Source of the DNA: Lachnospiraceae bacterium UBA5899
GTDB taxonomy: Bacteria; Bacillota; Clostridia; Lachnospirales; Lachnospiraceae
DNA length: 26,410 bases
Direction of reading: 5' to 3'
Assembly: GCA_002432425.1 (NCBI GenBank)
Contig: DJEL01000002.1
Span: forward strand, 1 to 26,410
The position numbers and the translations under genes are program-made. The notes beneath the pieces were generated by a model. It made no database searches, had not been told where the DNA came from, and saw only the letters and a program-made list of their open reading frames with translations. Of the stretch, positions 24,981 through 26,410 are shown piece by piece (the stretch's first letter is position 1; each line of letters opens with the position of its first letter).

Positions 24981-25181
24981 ATGAGCAGAGAACCGTTTGA
25001 GACTATGCCCGATGTAATGGATGCAAAGCAACTTGCCAAAGCATTGCAGATTTCCAAAGCAGGTGCGTACAACCTTTTGAACGACCCGGATTTTCCGACC
25101 TTACGGATCGGCGGACGCAAGTTGGTAATGAAAAATGAGCTTGTGGAATGGCTGAAAAGGCGTACAAACCGAAAAGTGTGA
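24981..25181 (+). CDS. Small HTH protein, excisionase-like
   Basis: 66 residues. MDAKQLAKALQISKAGAYNLLNDPDFPTLRIGGRKLVMKNELVEWLKRR (residues 13-61) is a MerR/excisionase-type winged helix: a helix-turn-helix, an RIGGRKLV wing and a terminal recognition helix. Such proteins in integrative elements bend DNA and steer the recombinase toward excision, or act as small regulators. AAAGGAG lies five bases before the ATG at 24981; an upstream in-frame ATG at 24942 falls inside the terminator hairpin and is rejected. The serine recombinase gene 500 bases downstream supports the excision-factor reading, but this is inference from context. Confidence 0.8.
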   Translation: MSREPFETMPDVMDAKQLAKALQISKAGAYNLLNDPDFPTLRIGGRKLVMKNELVEWLKRRTNRKV

Positions 25182-25217
25182 AAACACGGTCAAGAGCCGG
25201 AAAAGTGGAAAATCAAC

Positions 25218-25249
25218 CGATAGCGAGAGTCGAAACATACTCCGCATCG
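25218..25249 (+). other. Bulged stem-loop between the HTH gene and the 95-residue gene
   Basis: CGAT, GCG and GAGT (25218-25230, with two single bulged A) pair in order with ACTC, CGC and ATCG (25239-25249) around an 8-base loop, giving 11 pairs. No T-run follows directly. The flanks carry the direct repeat TCAAGAGCCG at 25190-25199 and 25291-25300 and two GAAAAGTG copies (25171-25178, 25200-25207). It could be a protein-binding site for the HTH product or a leader structure. Confidence 0.5.
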
Positions 25250-25330
25250 TTTAGAGTGTTTTTATCGGAAAATCGCATTACTTTTCCAATTCAAGAGCCG
25301 AGAAAAAATTGCTAAAAAACAGGAGGTTTT

Positions 25331-25618
25331 ATGAGAACAGGGCTTACCAAGAGAGAAAAGACCACAGCCATCTATTTTGATGAATATGGGAACATGATTG
25401 AGGTGCAGACCCACAACACCGATCTAAAAAAGCGGCTGACAGCATTTGCAAATGAATACCCGCAATGCTGCCGCCAGATTGACGATGACGAACAAGGTGG
25501 ACTGACTTTTGAGATTGAGAAAGGCAGACTGAGCTTCCGTCTGACTGCACCGTACAGTGAGGAACGGAGACAGGCGGCAAGTGAGTGGGCAAAAAAGAAC
25601 GGCATTGGAACGCTGTAA
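25331..25618 (+). CDS. Hypothetical protein of the mobile element
   Basis: 95 residues; I do not recognise the family. The protein is soluble and acidic-basic mixed, starting MRTGLTKREKTTAIYFDEYGN. It has an N-terminal beta-like stretch (TAIYFDEYGNMIEVQTHN), a helical central part (DLKKRLTAFANEYPQCCRQI) with a CC pair, then EIEKGRLSFRLTAPYSEERRQAASEWAKKNG. There is no signal peptide or membrane segment. ACAGGAGG precedes the ATG with ideal spacing, so translation is likely. It sits between the excisionase-like gene and the recombinase, and its codon use matches the mobile block. I have seen no basis for a function. Confidence 0.75.
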   Translation: MRTGLTKREKTTAIYFDEYGNMIEVQTHNTDLKKRLTAFANEYPQCCRQIDDDEQGGLTFEIEKGRLSFRLTAPYSEERRQAASEWAKKNGIGTL

Positions 25619-25641
25619 AATATAAGACATCAAAGGGGTGA

Positions 25642-25659
25642 ATGCCTATGAAAAAATAA
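25642..25659 (+). other. Five-codon micro-ORF with a ribosome binding site
   Basis: ATG-CCT-ATG-AAA-AAA-TAA is preceded by AAAGGGG and ends 19 bases before the recombinase start. It may be the trimmed start of a lost gene, a leader peptide coupling translation to the recombinase, or chance. Confidence 0.35.
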
Positions 25660-25678
25660 CGAACAGGAGGATTTTTAA

Positions 25679-26278
25679 TTGAGTGTATATGGATACATCC
25701 GTGTGAGCAGCAAGGATCAGAAAGAGGATCGACAGCAGATTGCCTTGAAAGAGGTTGGCGTTGAACTACAAAATATCTATGTGGATAAGCAGTCTGGCAA
25801 AGATTTCAACCGTCCGCAGTACAAGAAGATGCTGCGAAAACTAAAAAAAGACGATCTGCTCTATATCAAGAGCATTGACCGTCTTGGGCGCAACTATGAG
25901 GAAATTTTACAACAATGGCGGATACTCACGAAAGAAAAAGGTGTTGACATTGTGGTGTTGGATATGCCGCTGCTCGATACCCGCCGGGGCAAAGATCTGA
26001 TGGGTACATTCCTATCTGACATTGTATTGCAGGTGCTGTCCTTTGTAGCAGAAAACGAGCGCACAAATATCAAACAGCGCCAAGCCGAGGGAATTGCCGC
26101 TGCCAAAGCGCAAGGAATCAAGTTCGGCAGACCGCCTTTGCCCTTACCGGATAACTTCTATGAGGTACACAAAGCATGGCGCAGCAAGAAAATAACCTTG
26201 AAACAAGCTGCTGCCGCTTGCAATATGCCGGTCGGCACATTCTATGGAAAGGCAAGAAAATTTGAAAATGTGGCTTAA
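25679..26278 (+). CDS. Small serine recombinase (resolvase/invertase family)
   Basis: 199 residues. The catalytic domain (about 1-140) begins MSVYGYIRVSSKDQ, with the nucleophile Ser10 and Arg8, and has the DRLGR motif at 67-71, the same positions as in gamma-delta resolvase. A long helix (ENERTNIKQRQAEGIAAAKA) leads to a C-terminal Hin-like HTH (about 170-197, KKITLKQAAAACNMPVGTFYGKA). It cuts and rejoins DNA at short crossover sites. The size is that of a resolvase or invertase, not of the large serine integrases (450-550 residues), so integration by this protein alone is unlikely. The start is a TTG at 25679 with AGGAGG eight bases upstream. Arginine codons are mostly CGN, unlike the host genes. 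Confidence 0.92.
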   Translation: MSVYGYIRVSSKDQKEDRQQIALKEVGVELQNIYVDKQSGKDFNRPQYKKMLRKLKKDDLLYIKSIDRLGRNYEEILQQWRILTKEKGVDIVVLDMPLLDTRRGKDLMGTFLSDIVLQVLSFVAENERTNIKQRQAEGIAAAKAQGIKFGRPPLPLPDNFYEVHKAWRSKKITLKQAAAACNMPVGTFYGKARKFENVA

Positions 26279-26285
26279 ACAAATC

Positions 26286-26328
26286 ATGCCCTAAGTTTGT
26301 AAAGGTGTACTTTTACAAATTAGGGCAT
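26286..26328. repeat. Long inverted repeat after the recombinase gene
   Basis: ATGCCCTAA (26286-26294), a bulged G, and TTTGTAAA (26296-26303) pair perfectly with TTTACAAA (26312-26319) and TTAGGGCAT (26320-26328) around an 8-base loop: 17 pairs with one bulge. It begins 7 bases after the stop. The following TTAAATTGTTTTC is not a clean T-run. It may serve as terminator or as a recombination-related site. Confidence 0.7.
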
Positions 26329-26410
26329 TAAATTGTTTTCTTCAATATTATACTACAAAATGCATGACTTTTCAAGGTGTTGAGCTGACTTGAGTTTCCG
26401 CAGTTTTATC

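Overview
The window looks like a chromosomal segment of a Gram-positive anaerobe of the class Clostridia, most likely a Lachnospiraceae relative. The grounds are the strong AAGGAG-type ribosome binding sites, frequent AGA arginine codons, a Firmicutes-type 6S RNA, a phenylalanine T-box ahead of pheST, a SpoIID/LytB protein typical of spore-forming lineages, ATP-type PEP carboxykinase, and a YtrA-type GntR/ABC operon. The assignment rests on protein and RNA character only, since no 16S gene is present.

Layout. 1-5.3 kb: citrate synthase (minus strand), divergent from an aminopeptidase P family peptidase, then pckA with a near-consensus promoter and a strong terminator. 5.4-8.5 kb: 6S RNA, a SpoIID/LytB-domain protein with a heptapeptide repeat inserted in its domain, and a YihY/BrkB membrane protein followed by a decayed 14-nt tandem repeat and a terminator. 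8.5-10.5 kb: an apparently autoregulated GntR-ATPase-permease operon whose promoter is bracketed by a 10-bp inverted repeat. 10.5-16.8 kb: T-box, pheS, pheT, an M18 aminopeptidase and queA, tightly packed without a visible terminator between them. 16.8-18.9 kb: a PilZ-VanZ pair with its own promoter, convergent with tyrA, the two sharing a TTAA at their stops. 18.9-23.8 kb: a divergent EF-G-2-type translational GTPase, then leuS and a strongly structured 3' region ending in a terminator.

23.9-26.3 kb differs. It holds a sigma-like HTH protein, an excisionase-like HTH protein, a 95-residue unknown and a small serine recombinase. Its arginine codons are almost all CGN instead of AGA. I read it as the regulatory and recombination core, or the remnant, of an integrated mobile element inserted downstream of leuS; the window stops just after it, so the right boundary is not visible.

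Most of the window is conserved housekeeping sequence and I found no convincing new multi-gene system. The points most worth following up are the acquired block, the folded RNA-like element behind leuS, the altered G motifs of the EF-G paralogue, the heptad insertion in the SpoIID protein, and the possibility that phenylalanine starvation controls an aminopeptidase and queA through the T-box.
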